Shown: positions 33,906 through 42,412 of the stretch, one piece after another
How positions within the stretch are numbered: the first letter of the stretch is position 1
Layout of the letters: every line of letters begins with the position of its first letter
DNA from: Capsulimonas corticalis
GTDB taxonomy: Bacteria > Armatimonadota > Armatimonadia > Armatimonadales > Capsulimonadaceae
Assembly (NCBI RefSeq): GCF_003574315.2
Contig: NZ_AP025739.1
Span: 2,914,001 to 2,978,000, forward strand
DNA: 64,000 bases
Direction of reading: 5' to 3'
Notes under the pieces: generated by a model
The model's input: the letters and a program-made list of their open reading frames with translations, nothing else
Told to the model about the DNA's origin: nothing
The model's database searches: none
Position numbers and translations under genes: made by a program

Positions 33906-33962
33906 TGACCCGGGTCAATAGATCGCACTCCTAATTATAAGTGAAACGCGCACGCCTGTCAA
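33906..33962 (-). promoter_or_regulatory. Consensus promoter plus palindromic operator for the ABC importer operon
   Basis: Leftward TTGACA (33962-33957), a 17-bp spacer and TATAAT (33939-33934) form a perfect sigma-70 promoter. Just downstream, TGACCCGGGTCA (33917-33906) is a perfect 12-bp palindrome at about +10 to +22, a typical repressor site. The regulator is not identified. Confidence 0.8.
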
Positions 33963-34011
33963 GGCATACCTTAGTCTGCTGAAAATGGAGATGGGGGTCT
34001 TTGTACGGAGC

Positions 34012-34055
34012 AATGAAACACCCGCGCAAGCAATCGCGTGCGCAGGCGTTTCATT
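34012..34055 (-). terminator. Long imperfect hairpin, possible terminator of the GH27 gene
   Basis: AATGAAACACCCGCGCA (34012-34028) pairs with TGCGCAGGCGTTTCATT (34039-34055) with a few mismatches. It lies 130 nt beyond the GH27 stop and has only a short T-run, so its role is uncertain. A further inverted pair (GAGTAGGGTTTT at about 34074 and AAAACCTACTC at about 34150) flanks GGCATGCC, perhaps another palindromic repeat. Confidence 0.45.
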
Positions 34056-34184
34056 TGTGGTGAGGACGCATTTGAGTAGGGTTTTGTTTGGCAATTTTCC
34101 CCGAGTGGCATGCCACCCGATAACACGATGCTGGCGATACGAAATACAGAAAACCTACTCCAATGAGCACTGAAGTCCGTAGCG

Positions 34185-36182
34185 CTAATCCATCTTTTTC
34201 GGTTTGCCGACTTTGATCAGGACGGCGCTGTGGGCGGGGACGCTGACTGTGTAGCCGTGGGTGAGGGCGCCGATGTCTTTGCGCCGCCAGAGGTCGCGGA
34301 TGGGCTGTTTGCCGGTGAGGCCGAGCTGCGCCCAGGTGACGGTGATATCGGCGGCCAGGGAGCCGGTGTTGACGAGGCCGACGGCCTGGGTTCCGTCCCA
34401 CAAGGGACGCGCCCAGATCTGCGCGCCGTTGTTATTGGCGATGCGACCGGCGGGTTTGCCGAGGGGATCCTGGTTGACGTCGAGCACTTCGTCGTTGGTG
34501 AGCAGCGCTTTGGTGAACGGGTCGAGTTGGGTCAGGTCGCAGCCGATCAGGAGCGGGGAGGAGAGCAGGCTCCAGACCGTGATGTGCAGGATCTGCTCGT
34601 TGGGCTTGAGCTTGGTCGGGTGGGTCTGCGCGCTCCAGCCGAGCCGACCGACGACCAGCATGTCCGTGTCGTTCCAGTGGCCGGGGCCGGCGTATTTCTC
34701 ATGGCCGGATTCGCCGCTGAACGTGCCGTACATGATGCGCCATGTGTCGTTGATGTCGCCGGTGGTGCGCCAACTGTTGGCGTGGACGCTCGCGCCCCAG
34801 GTCCAGACATCGCCCATGCCGTACTGGCAGAGGCTGTAGAAGATATCGCGGTTTGTCTTGTAAAGCGCGTCGCCCATGATGCGATAGGGCGCGATATACT
34901 TTTCCTGGCCGTCTCCGGTCGCGATATCCCCGTAGGAGCACCAGTCGTACTTGAGATAGTCGACGCCCCACGCGGCGTAGGTGTTCGCGTCCTGCTGTTC
35001 GTGCTGGTAGCTGCCGGTATAGTGTCCGCAAGTCTGCGGGCCGGGCGAGGAGTAAACGCCGAGTTTCAAGCCTTTGGCGTGGACATAATCGGCCATGCCC
35101 TTCATATCCGGAAACTTCTCGTTGGAGAGGATATTCCCGGCGGCGTCGCGGCCCGCCTCCCAGGAATCGTCGATGTTGATGTACTGGAAGCCGTGCGCGG
35201 CGAGGCCGCTGCTCACCATCTCGTCCGCCGCCGCCTTGACTTTATCGGCGTCCACGGAGGTCGCCCAGACGTTCCAGGAGTTCCAGCCCATCGGCGGCGT
35301 CAGGCCCAGCGGGTGATCGCCGCCGACGATCGTCAGCGACCGGCTCGATTTCCCCTTCGCTCCGTGGACCGTGAGACGAACTTTGGTCGTTCCGGCGGCT
35401 TTGAGCGAGCCGGAGATAATGCCGGTCGCGCTGTCCAATGTCAGGCCGGCGGGGAGGTTCTTTGCGTCAAATGTGAGCGGTCCGTCACCAGTGGCGGGGA
35501 TGCGAAACAGAAATGGGTTGCCGGGAGTGGCGCCGACGATGCGCGGGCCGTGGATCGCGGGAAGAGGCGACTCTTCCATGGAGATCGGCGGCGGGGCGTC
35601 ATTGCCGACGGTGTCCGCGAGGAGGACGGGTTTATGCGCCGCGCCGGGTTTCAGCGTCAGCAGCGCGCCGGCCCAGTCGGCGTGGTCGAACGTGATGCCG
35701 TCGCCGCCATCCCCCACGATCAGCGTCAGCTTTTGCGCGCCGGTCAGCGCGCAGGTTAAGTGGATCGGCGCACCGCCGCCGCGCATCACCTCGGTTTGCG
35801 CGACCAGCTTGCCATCCGCCAGCACGCGGAACTGCGCGGAGCCCTCCTTCGCGGTTTCGTCGTCTACCCCGACCATTGCCTCAAACTGGACGCCTTCGCC
35901 ATGCAGATCGATGACGATCTGGCTTCCGGCGTGCGTGCCGACGCCGTGGGCGTAAGAAATGCCGCCGAGCTTGATCGGGTTGCCGTCGACGGATTTTCCG
36001 GCGTGCGCGGCGCCGTAATCCTGCCAGACATTGCTGAGGTCCAGCGAATCGAGCCACAGCGCGTCCGGAGGAGCGGCCTGCGCCATCAGCGCCGCATTGT
36101 CCTGGGCGTAACCGGGGAGAGCGAGCGCGGAGGCGGCGAGAGCGATCCCCGCTCGGAAACAGTTACCGTAAACGTTTTTCAT
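34185..36182 (-). CDS. Exported NPCBM-GH27 alpha-galactosidase
   Basis: A 665-residue secreted enzyme. After a signal peptide (ASALALPGYAQ) comes an NPCBM carbohydrate-binding domain at about residues 40-175 (WQDYGAAHAGKSVDGNPIKL, GVGTHAGSQIVIDLHG). Then follows an Ig-like domain (LTFDAKNLPAGLTLDSATGI). The GH27 catalytic barrel starts at PPMGWNSWNVW. The nucleophile is Asp413 in YLKYDWCSYGD and the acid/base is Asp476 in WRTTGDINDTW. A C-terminal beta domain completes it. It would remove alpha-galactose or beta-arabinopyranose side groups. The importer operon upstream in genome order but separately promoted may take up its products. Confidence 0.93.
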   Translation of the reverse strand: MKNVYGNCFRAGIALAASALALPGYAQDNAALMAQAAPPDALWLDSLDLSNVWQDYGAAHAGKSVDGNPIKLGGISYAHGVGTHAGSQIVIDLHGEGVQFEAMVGVDDETAKEGSAQFRVLADGKLVAQTEVMRGGGAPIHLTCALTGAQKLTLIVGDGGDGITFDHADWAGALLTLKPGAAHKPVLLADTVGNDAPPPISMEESPLPAIHGPRIVGATPGNPFLFRIPATGDGPLTFDAKNLPAGLTLDSATGIISGSLKAAGTTKVRLTVHGAKGKSSRSLTIVGGDHPLGLTPPMGWNSWNVWATSVDADKVKAAADEMVSSGLAAHGFQYINIDDSWEAGRDAAGNILSNEKFPDMKGMADYVHAKGLKLGVYSSPGPQTCGHYTGSYQHEQQDANTYAAWGVDYLKYDWCSYGDIATGDGQEKYIAPYRIMGDALYKTNRDIFYSLCQYGMGDVWTWGASVHANSWRTTGDINDTWRIMYGTFSGESGHEKYAGPGHWNDTDMLVVGRLGWSAQTHPTKLKPNEQILHITVWSLLSSPLLIGCDLTQLDPFTKALLTNDEVLDVNQDPLGKPAGRIANNNGAQIWARPLWDGTQAVGLVNTGSLAADITVTWAQLGLTGKQPIRDLWRRKDIGALTHGYTVSVPAHSAVLIKVGKPKKMD

Positions 36183-36278
36183 AGTCCCGAAGGATACGCG
36201 TACCGATAGGAAGGTTCCTCTCTGGGGAAGACGAATGTCAGTATTGTGGCGCCAATCCGCGCATTTCGGACACGTGGA

Positions 36279-36737
36279 TTAGTGCGCCGCGCCCACCCAG
36301 ATCAGCCGTCCATACTCTTCCGTCAGCCAGCGGCGGTCCGCTGGGACTCCTTTCAGCGCGCGGTTCACGGCCTGTTCGAACTCCATTTCATCCATATCGC
36401 CCGCGCCGCCCGCGTAATCTGCGCTCACCGCCTGCGCGCCCGCATAAAGGATCACTTCAAACTCGATCGCGCCCGAAGCCGCGTCGCGCCACGCGCGCCC
36501 GACAAACGCGCCGAGAGGCCCGCCGTCCGAGATCTGCTCCTGAAACGCATAGCGCCATCCTTCGGGATGGTTGGCCGGCGTTGCGAAGAAGTGCAGCTCC
36601 TCCACATTCGTTTCCGGGTCGGCGCCCACGCGTACGTATGCGCCGTCCCCTAGCAGCCTCGGGTCCTTGCGCACCCGCGTCAAAATCCGTCGCCACTCTT
36701 CGTCCGGCAGTTTCCACTGCGATGTTTCTTGTTCCAC
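36279..36737 (-). CDS. Uncharacterised cytoplasmic protein, 152 residues
   Basis: I do not recognise this protein. It is acidic and lacks signal or membrane segments. Readable stretches are WKLPDEEWRRILTRVRKDPR, EELHFFATPANHPEGWRYAF and GAFVGRAWRDAASGAIEFEV. GTG 36737 is a plausible start; the frame is open to 36785 but would then overlap the divergent gene's leader further. The coding frame is kept clear of stops and shows the GC-rich third positions of its neighbours, which supports it as real. It is divergent from the 136-residue gene at 36855. Confidence 0.55.
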   Translation of the reverse strand: MEQETSQWKLPDEEWRRILTRVRKDPRLLGDGAYVRVGADPETNVEELHFFATPANHPEGWRYAFQEQISDGGPLGAFVGRAWRDAASGAIEFEVILYAGAQAVSADYAGGAGDMDEMEFEQAVNRALKGVPADRRWLTEEYGRLIWVGAAH

Positions 36738-36854
36738 AACGCCATTGTACCTGCTATCCCGTCGACAAAAAACGAAGTCGAACAAATGTTTGGCATCGCT
36801 CGCGCCGGGTTAAAATCTCAGTATCAAGATTGGCCGGGTTTGGAGGAATGGATA

Positions 36855-37265
36855 ATGGCGACAACACAACGAAACAATACTGCTCTGGACGAGCTGCGCA
36901 AGAGCGACGTGATGGCGCATCTGCTGGATTCGCTGGACGCGGGCAAGGACATCGGCCACTACGGCCGTCTGGTCTTCGCGATGGTGGCGTGGCGTTTCCT
37001 GCCGGAAGACGACGTCGTGCGCCTCTTGCAGCAAGACAACGACTTCAACGAAGCCGACGCCCGCGCGCTTTATCTCCAGGTAAAGAGCCACGACTACAGC
37101 CCACCCAAGCGTGAAAAGCTGCTGGACTACCAGGCGAAGCAAGACTTCCCCATCATCCCTAACCCGGACGATCCCGACTCCGGCAACCTCTATCGCGACC
37201 TGCAATTCCCAGACCAAGTCTACGAGCACATCAGCGAGTACTATGAGGAAAAAGCCGGCGCATAA
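36855..37265 (+). CDS. Uncharacterised cytoplasmic protein, 136 residues
   Basis: A mostly helical, charged protein of unknown function. It begins MATTQRNNTALDELRKSDVM, with HLLDSLDAGKDIGHYGRLVF and an alpha-rich core, then a Pro/Asp-rich stretch FPIIPNPDDPDSGNLYRDLQ and ends QVYEHISEYYEEKAGA. GGAGGA lies 7 nt before ATG 36855, a strong ribosome site, and the longer frame from 36729 has none. There are no membrane segments. I recognise no family. Confidence 0.65.
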   Translation: MATTQRNNTALDELRKSDVMAHLLDSLDAGKDIGHYGRLVFAMVAWRFLPEDDVVRLLQQDNDFNEADARALYLQVKSHDYSPPKREKLLDYQAKQDFPIIPNPDDPDSGNLYRDLQFPDQVYEHISEYYEEKAGA

Positions 37266-37298
37266 CTCTCACGACGGCGGCCGCGCAAGCGTCCGCCG

Positions 37299-38117
37299 TC
37301 ACCACGTCTTCGCCCAATCCGGCGCGGCGATCGGCTCAAATTTCGAATCATTGAAGTCCGCGAGTTCAATCGCTGCATCAATGCTATTCTTTTCTGGCTC
37401 ACACGCAAATACCTTGCCGTCACGCGTCAACACCAAACGCTCGCGCTGGTCGATATCCGCCCAGTCCGCGCGTTCGAGGAGATGGATTTGCGAACCCATG
37501 CTGATGCTGTAAATGAGGTTGCCCGCCGACTGTTTTCTTTTCAAATTGTATGTCGCGGAAGAATGCTGCTTTTCGTGGCTTCCATCCCGCGCATTTAAAA
37601 TCCATCCATCGCGTTCCAGCGTCCGGGATCGGAGCGATGCATGCGGTTTGTTTTCGATCACGACGAACCGCCAATCATTTGGGAATCGGCCTTTGCCTGG
37701 CTTAAAGATAGGAGCAACTGGAAGCGGCAAAGATTCGCGTGAAAGAGTGTTATTCGCGAGAAAATAGCCTGGCGTCCCCGACTTCCATCCGTTCCAAACC
37801 GCCAGCGCCGTGAAATAAGGCGGTTTGCACACCACGCCGTAATAATATCCAATCTTGGCGTCTTGCCGATATTTGCCATCGTGCTTGGTGGCAAGATAGA
37901 TAAATTTCGTTCCGTCCGGCGAGAGATCGCTCCAATTCTCATAGACGCGTCCCTTGAACCATTGCCCCTGCTCAAACGTATCGTCCTGGGTATTCCATTT
38001 GATGAGCTGGACTTGTTTGGAGGGGCCTCGCCTCAAAAGCACCCCGATGGGCGCTTCGGAGGCGAGGAACCCATGCAGACGGCATGGGGGCGGCGCGGTG
38101 CGGTTAATCTTGTCCAT
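37299..38117 (-). CDS. Uncharacterised protein, possible beta-propeller-like fold
   Basis: A 272-residue protein with no signal peptide. It contains beta-rich stretches with repeated aromatic turns, such as YENWSDLSPDGTKFIYLATK, WFKGR, TALAVWNGWKSGTPGYF and RDGWILNARDG. SPDGTKFIYLA is the kind of strand-turn seen in TolB-like propeller blades, so a partial propeller is possible. Proteins like this are described only as hypothetical as far as I know. The start ATG 38117 has no clear ribosome site. A hairpin with a T-run lies 25 nt upstream on the same strand. Confidence 0.6.
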   Translation of the reverse strand: MDKINRTAPPPCRLHGFLASEAPIGVLLRRGPSKQVQLIKWNTQDDTFEQGQWFKGRVYENWSDLSPDGTKFIYLATKHDGKYRQDAKIGYYYGVVCKPPYFTALAVWNGWKSGTPGYFLANNTLSRESLPLPVAPIFKPGKGRFPNDWRFVVIENKPHASLRSRTLERDGWILNARDGSHEKQHSSATYNLKRKQSAGNLIYSISMGSQIHLLERADWADIDQRERLVLTRDGKVFACEPEKNSIDAAIELADFNDSKFEPIAAPDWAKTW

Positions 38118-38141
38118 GGAGAGAGTCTAGCACGGCGGCGC

Positions 38142-38171
38142 AAAAAAAGCCGGGCGCATGCGCGTCCGGCT
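38142..38171 (-). terminator. Hairpin with T-run just upstream of the 37299-38117 gene
   Basis: AGCCGG pairs with CCGGCT around a CGCATGCG core (38148-38171). Read leftward it is followed by TTTTTTT (38148-38142), a normal terminator. It lies between divergent genes, only 25 nt before the leftward start codon, so it could be an attenuator or a barrier to upstream transcription. Confidence 0.6.
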
Positions 38172-38292
38172 AAGGAGATTGTTCAGATCTGGTTTTATAA
38201 TCGGAATAAAACCTGGTAATCTTTAGAGGGATTTTCGGTGAAGTTTCAGCGGGGCGAGCGAACTGGAATATTCAGTCAAAGGAGACAGATTC

Positions 38293-38637
38293 ATGGACGA
38301 ATTGAACGAACAGATCCGCGAGCTGATCGCGATTGCGCGGCAATGGGATAAAGATGAAGCGTTTGCGTATTGGGCGGATCAATGGCTCTCGGGAGACGAT
38401 CAAAGCGCGGGATCGGCGCAGCGGATGAATACAATGCTGCGTGAGCGCATCGATCCCGCTGCCGTGTACACGACGGGGTCTTCCGATTTCTTCGCCAACG
38501 CCGCCGTCGCCGCGACCGACGCCGTGATGCTCCTGCATACGGATTTGCCTCTGGAGGATAAGCATTCGACAATCGAGGCCCTTCTGAACAACACCCGGCT
38601 GTCGATTGACGATTACCAAAAAACGCTCGACTGCTGA
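38293..38637 (+). CDS. Uncharacterised small helical protein, 114 residues
   Basis: A soluble, acidic, helical protein of unknown function. It reads MDELNEQIRELIAIARQWDK, then FAYWADQWLSGDDQSAGSAQ, then DLPLEDKHSTIEALLNNTRL. AAAGGAG lies 8 nt before ATG 38293, a strong ribosome site. It has no partner gene that I can identify; the next gene, DUF1559 no. 1, is 112 bp away on the same strand and has its own ribosome site. Confidence 0.65.
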   Translation: MDELNEQIRELIAIARQWDKDEAFAYWADQWLSGDDQSAGSAQRMNTMLRERIDPAAVYTTGSSDFFANAAVAATDAVMLLHTDLPLEDKHSTIEALLNNTRLSIDDYQKTLDC

Positions 38638-38749
38638 TCTGCTGCACGGAATACAACGCCATCATCATGGATCTTGCCGTGGTTCGAGCGTGTTCTTTGC
38701 TCTTGCGGACAAAGGTTTTGATGAGACCTGATACGAAAGGGCAAGACAG

Positions 38750-39592
38750 ATGAATATCTCGAAGACTCAAAGGTTCGGATTTACGCTGATTGAACTGCTT
38801 GTCGTAATTGCAATCATCTCGATCATCGCCGCGATTCTCTTTCCCGTATTCGCCAAGGCGCGGGAAAAGGCGCGCCAGACCGCGTGTACGAGTAACCTCA
38901 AGCAATTGGGGATCGCCACGATGCAGTATGCGCAGGACAACGACGAAGCGCTCATCCCCGGATGCTATGAGGGGCCTCAGGCATGGGGCGGCCGGATTTA
39001 CCCCTATGTCAAAAGCACGGGCGCGTATGGCTGCCTCGATGACTCGACGGCGCATGTCGCGGGCGCGCCGGCGGTTTCCTATGGAATGAACCAGGATCTG
39101 GTGACGGGAGCGTCGTTTTCCAAGGCGGTGACGCTGGCGGGGCTCAATGCGCCGTCGAGCACGGTGCTGCTGTTCGAGGTAAGCGGAACCCCGGTCGATG
39201 TGACTAACGATCGGGAGTCGACCGTGGATCTTCACTTCGGCGGTCCGCCCAGCGGTTATATCTCGGCCTGTGGAGACGGTTATCAGGAGCTCCATTCGCG
39301 CTGGGGCGGTCCGGATACGACGACCACTCCGCCCACCGATGTTCATCTCGCCACCGGAAATTCACTCGGCGGGCGCGTGGGATACGGCGGTCCGGGGCGC
39401 CATACCGAAGGAGCTGTCTGGCTCGCCGCCGACGGGCACGCCAAATGGCTGCGGCCGTCGCAGATCTCGACGGGACCGACGGCCAAAAGCGCGGCGGACG
39501 CGCAGGATCAGGCGGGATCGGAAGCCGCCGGGACGTCCAATCTGACGTTCTCCGGCGGCGCGCACGCGAGCCTGACGTTCAGCCCTATATAG
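38750..39592 (+). CDS. DUF1559 family pilin-like protein no. 1
   Basis: A 280-residue protein. The N-terminus [20 protein letters not shown] is a type IV pilin/pseudopilin class III signal, cut before Phe and N-methylated by a prepilin peptidase. Next comes [20 protein letters not shown], then the DUF1559 body ([20 protein letters not shown]). The C-terminal motif is [18 protein letters not shown], matching H-x9-DG. Such proteins are presumed to be surface or pilus-like components. AAGGG lies 9 nt before ATG 38750. Unlike the other two copies it has no small lipoprotein gene downstream; instead a repeat island follows. Confidence 0.92.
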   Translation: MNISKTQRFGFTLIELLVVIAIISIIAAILFPVFAKAREKARQTACTSNLKQLGIATMQYAQDNDEALIPGCYEGPQAWGGRIYPYVKSTGAYGCLDDSTAHVAGAPAVSYGMNQDLVTGASFSKAVTLAGLNAPSSTVLLFEVSGTPVDVTNDRESTVDLHFGGPPSGYISACGDGYQELHSRWGGPDTTTTPPTDVHLATGNSLGGRVGYGGPGRHTEGAVWLAADGHAKWLRPSQISTGPTAKSAADAQDQAGSEAAGTSNLTFSGGAHASLTFSPI

Positions 39593-40036
39593 AAGGAATT
39601 CCTGGCCTGTTCAGGATAATTGGATCTAAATTTTCGGTCCATTCAGAGCGCCCGGCGATTAAAATTGCGGCTAGTACCGTGTTAAGTTGATTTCTAGCAC
39701 TTTGTGCAAGCGCCTGGCGAATGAATTCGCGGCTAAAAGTACGGTCACCCGCCTGCGCGGGTTCAGAAGTCCGCGAAGGCGGACGGCCGTTTTTGTAGGC
39801 GCGAATTCATTCGCCGGCTTCTGACGAGCAAACGCTATAAATCAACTTAACACGATACTAGAAGTGCACGATGTGCCCCTCCGGGCACTCCAGAAACTTG
39901 GCGATTGCGTTTCTTTTCTGGAGTCGGCGGAGGCCGACATCGTGTACTTCTAGCCGCGATTTTAATCGCCAGGCTTGATCGCTGACGCGAATGTGAAATA
40001 TCGATGCGATTGCCCGGTGGGCTCGGTCGCAAGCGG
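39593..40036. repeat. Nested inverted-repeat island
   Basis: Three inverted pairs sit one inside another. Outer: GGCGATTAAAATTGCGGCTA at 39654-39674 against 39950-39970 (one mismatch). Middle: CCGTGTTAAGTTGATTT at 39677-39693 against 39839-39856, flanked by TAGTA. Inner: GGCGAATGAATTCGC at 39716-39730 against 39801-39815. Inside the inner pair are two small hairpins (CCCGCCTGCGCGGG and GTCCGCGAAGGCGGAC), and a fourth pair, GCACGATGTGC and CACGATGTCGG-type, lies to the right at 39864 and 39930. The whole looks like palindromic repeats inserted in one another. No coding capacity. Confidence 0.75.
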
Positions 40037-40065
40037 TTGACAGCCCCATCCCCGTGTGCTAAACT
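40037..40065 (+). promoter_or_regulatory. Sigma-70 promoter of the cell-wall block
   Basis: TTGACA at 40037-40042, a 17-bp spacer and TAAACT at 40060-40065. Predicted +1 is about 40072, which rules out the GTG at 40056 as start of the FemAB gene. Confidence 0.75.
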
Positions 40066-40109
40066 ACTTCGGATTCGAACCCCTGTTTTTGAACTGGAGC
40101 GCCATTCGC

Positions 40110-41261
40110 TTGACTGTACCCGCCACCCCTGTTTCCTCCTCCGCGCGCGCCGCCGTGACGGTGCGTGAATTGAACCTGCCCACGGATCGGGATCTGTGGA
40201 ACACCTTCGTCGGCTTCGTTCCGGAAGGCGATGTTTTGCAGGCCTGGGAGTGGGGCGGAGTGAAGAGCGCGGACTGGAGCCCGATCCGCTATGGCGTCTT
40301 TCGCGGCGGGGAAATCGCCGGCGGCGCGGCGATCCTCTGCCGCAAGCTCCCCGTGGTCGGCAACTTCTTCTACGCTCCGCGCGGCCCGCTGCTGAAGGAT
40401 TGGACCGACACCGAAGCGCTCAAAGCGCTGCTCGCGGCGATCAAGGAGCGTGGGAAGAAGGAAGGCGCGGCGTTCCTCAAGATCGATCCCGCCGTCCCGA
40501 TCGAGCGCGAGGATGTGGCGGCGCTGCTGGCGGCGCAGGGCTTCGCCCCGCCGCCGGACGCCGATCCGCAGGGCTTTGGCGGCACCCAGCCGCGCTGCGT
40601 GATGCAGCTGGACCTCGCGGGGCGCACGCTGGAGCAGATCCTGGCCGCCTGTAAGTCTCAGACACGCCGCAATATCAAGCTTTCGACCGAAAAACACGGC
40701 GTACGATTGGTTGAGAACCCGACGCGCGACGATCTCAAGATCTTCAACGATCTGATGAAGACGACGGGCGAGCGCGACGGCTTTCGCCCGCGCGGCCTGG
40801 GATACTTCGAGACCCTGTGGGACAACCTGGTCTCAGCGGGCCTCGCCAAGCTCTTTCTCACCGAATACGAAGGCGAGAAGCTTTCGGGCGCCTTGTGCTT
40901 TATCATCGGCGATAAATCCTGGTACGTCTACGGCGCATCGTCCAACGAGCACCGCAACGTGATGCCCAACTACGCCATGCAGTGGGCGATGATCCGCTGG
41001 GCCAAAGACCAGGGCTGTACGTGGTACGACTTCCGAGGCGTCAGTCCCCGCCGACGCCAGGAAGGCGAATCGTCGGCGGAATTGGAAAAGGAAGATCACC
41101 TGCAAGGTCTCAATCGATTCAAAGAGGGCTTCGGCACACGCTATGTCGAGTACCTCGGCGAATTCGATCTGGTGTATAAGCCGATCGCCTACTGGGCTTA
41201 TACAAACGGCAAGCCGACCGCACAGCGCTGGGTGCGGAAGCTGAAGGGCGGCGGGAAATAA
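40110..41261 (+). CDS. FemAB-family peptidyl (aminoacyl-tRNA) transferase-like protein
   Basis: A 383-residue double-GNAT protein. FemX/FemA enzymes add amino acids from tRNA to the peptidoglycan precursor to build cross-bridges. Motifs seen: DVLQAWEWGGVKSADWSPIR (binding-site tryptophans), FFYAPRGPLLKDW, CKSQTRRNIKLSTEKHGVRL, SGALCFIIGDKSWYVYGASS and MQWAMIRWAKDQGCTWYDFRG, the family C-terminal signature. Start: TTG 40110 has GGAG 10 nt upstream and lies after the promoter; GTG 40155 is the alternative. It heads a set with two M14 peptidases and alanine racemase, supporting a role in cell-wall structure. Confidence 0.87.
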   Translation: MTVPATPVSSSARAAVTVRELNLPTDRDLWNTFVGFVPEGDVLQAWEWGGVKSADWSPIRYGVFRGGEIAGGAAILCRKLPVVGNFFYAPRGPLLKDWTDTEALKALLAAIKERGKKEGAAFLKIDPAVPIEREDVAALLAAQGFAPPPDADPQGFGGTQPRCVMQLDLAGRTLEQILAACKSQTRRNIKLSTEKHGVRLVENPTRDDLKIFNDLMKTTGERDGFRPRGLGYFETLWDNLVSAGLAKLFLTEYEGEKLSGALCFIIGDKSWYVYGASSNEHRNVMPNYAMQWAMIRWAKDQGCTWYDFRGVSPRRRQEGESSAELEKEDHLQGLNRFKEGFGTRYVEYLGEFDLVYKPIAYWAYTNGKPTAQRWVRKLKGGGK

Positions 41262-41377
41262 TCCGCCGCGATGACGGCTGAAAAAAACTGGTAATTCTGC
41301 CGATAATCAACGTGAGGTGTTCAAGGAAGAGCCACTCCATGCAACGGACTTGTATTCCCGTGGAAGGAGAACGCGCA

Positions 41378-42412
41378 ATGCCTCGATTTCGTGCGACGAT
41401 TGTCGCTGCTATTTTATTTTTGCCAATTATCCCCTCGGCCGCACGCGCCGAAAAGGACCTGGCCCGCCCGCCCGGGACCACGCGCTATCAGCCGATGGTC
41501 GCCGAGCTCAAATCGCTGCTGGCGTACGACCATGCGCAGGGCGCGGGGCGGATGGGGCTGAGTTCGCTGGGGACATCCGTACAGGGGCGCTCGCTTTGGA
41601 TGGTGACGCTGCGGGACCCTTCGGTGGATCTGTCGCAGACGAAGAAGGTCTTTTATCTCTGCCGCCAGCATGGGCACGAACCCGCAAGCACCGAGGCGGC
41701 GCTGAGCTTTGCGGCGAAGCTGGTGAAGGCGGGGCCGGACGACCCATTGGCGGAGACGCTGAAGCATGTCACGGTGTATCTTGTGCCGATGGCGAACCCC
41801 GACGGATCGGAGAAGTTTCTGCGGCATAACGCGCGCGATGTCGATCTCAACCGGGACTGGCTGAAGCGCACGCAGCCGGAGACGCGGGCGATTTACAAAG
41901 CCGTCTACCGCCTGCATCCCGACCTGATGACCGACCAGCACGAGCTGTATCCGAGCGACTCGCGCGGCGATTTTACCGAGACGGTGGGGCCGCTTGGACG
42001 CGCTGCTCCGCGTATCGCCGATTTCTGCCTGGAGACACAGCAGATCGTGCAGCTTTCGATGGCGTCGGAAGGATTTCAGACGCGCAGCTGCGTAATCGAC
42101 GATGGGCATCCGGCGCGCCTCGCGCACCGGTATGAGAACGTCAAAGGCGGTGTGCCGACGATCTTGTTCGAGACGAATCGCTCCGAAGGGAGCGGACGCA
42201 GCGTCACGGCCCGCGCCGAGGCGCACGAGCATTTTATGACGGTCATTCTCCGGGATCTGGCCGGTGAGCGCGATCAGCTGCTTTCGGAAGCGGAGGCGCG
42301 CGGCTTCACCATTCCGGCGGCGCTGGGCGCGCCCGCTCCGGCGGCGAGCGTGACGCCGGCGGCTCCTCCGGCCGCCGATTTGGGAGACGAGAGCGAGAAA
42401 GAGGGGCCGTGA
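41378..42412 (+). CDS. Exported M14 zinc carboxypeptidase, first copy
   Basis: A 344-residue exported peptidase of the M14 family. The signal peptide is ATIVAAILFLPIIPSAARA. The zinc site is RQHGHEPAS (HxxE), with the third ligand His in TDQHELYPS. The substrate-binding stretch is LVPMANPDGSEKFLRHNARDVDLNRDW and the catalytic Glu is in ILFETNRSEG. In this setting it may cut peptidoglycan peptides, as MpaA and gamma-D-glutamyl-DAP peptidases do. The C-terminus is an Ala/Pro-rich tail. AAGGAG lies 10 nt before ATG 41378. Its stop overlaps the alanine racemase start (GTGA). Confidence 0.88.
   Translation: MPRFRATIVAAILFLPIIPSAARAEKDLARPPGTTRYQPMVAELKSLLAYDHAQGAGRMGLSSLGTSVQGRSLWMVTLRDPSVDLSQTKKVFYLCRQHGHEPASTEAALSFAAKLVKAGPDDPLAETLKHVTVYLVPMANPDGSEKFLRHNARDVDLNRDWLKRTQPETRAIYKAVYRLHPDLMTDQHELYPSDSRGDFTETVGPLGRAAPRIADFCLETQQIVQLSMASEGFQTRSCVIDDGHPARLAHRYENVKGGVPTILFETNRSEGSGRSVTARAEAHEHFMTVILRDLAGERDQLLSEAEARGFTIPAALGAPAPAASVTPAAPPAADLGDESEKEGP

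Noticed and set aside
34185-36182. GH36 instead of GH27 for the alpha-galactosidase
   Set aside because: PPMGWNSWN, YLKYDWC and the RTTGDI motif fit GH27, and the catalytic region is of GH27 size.
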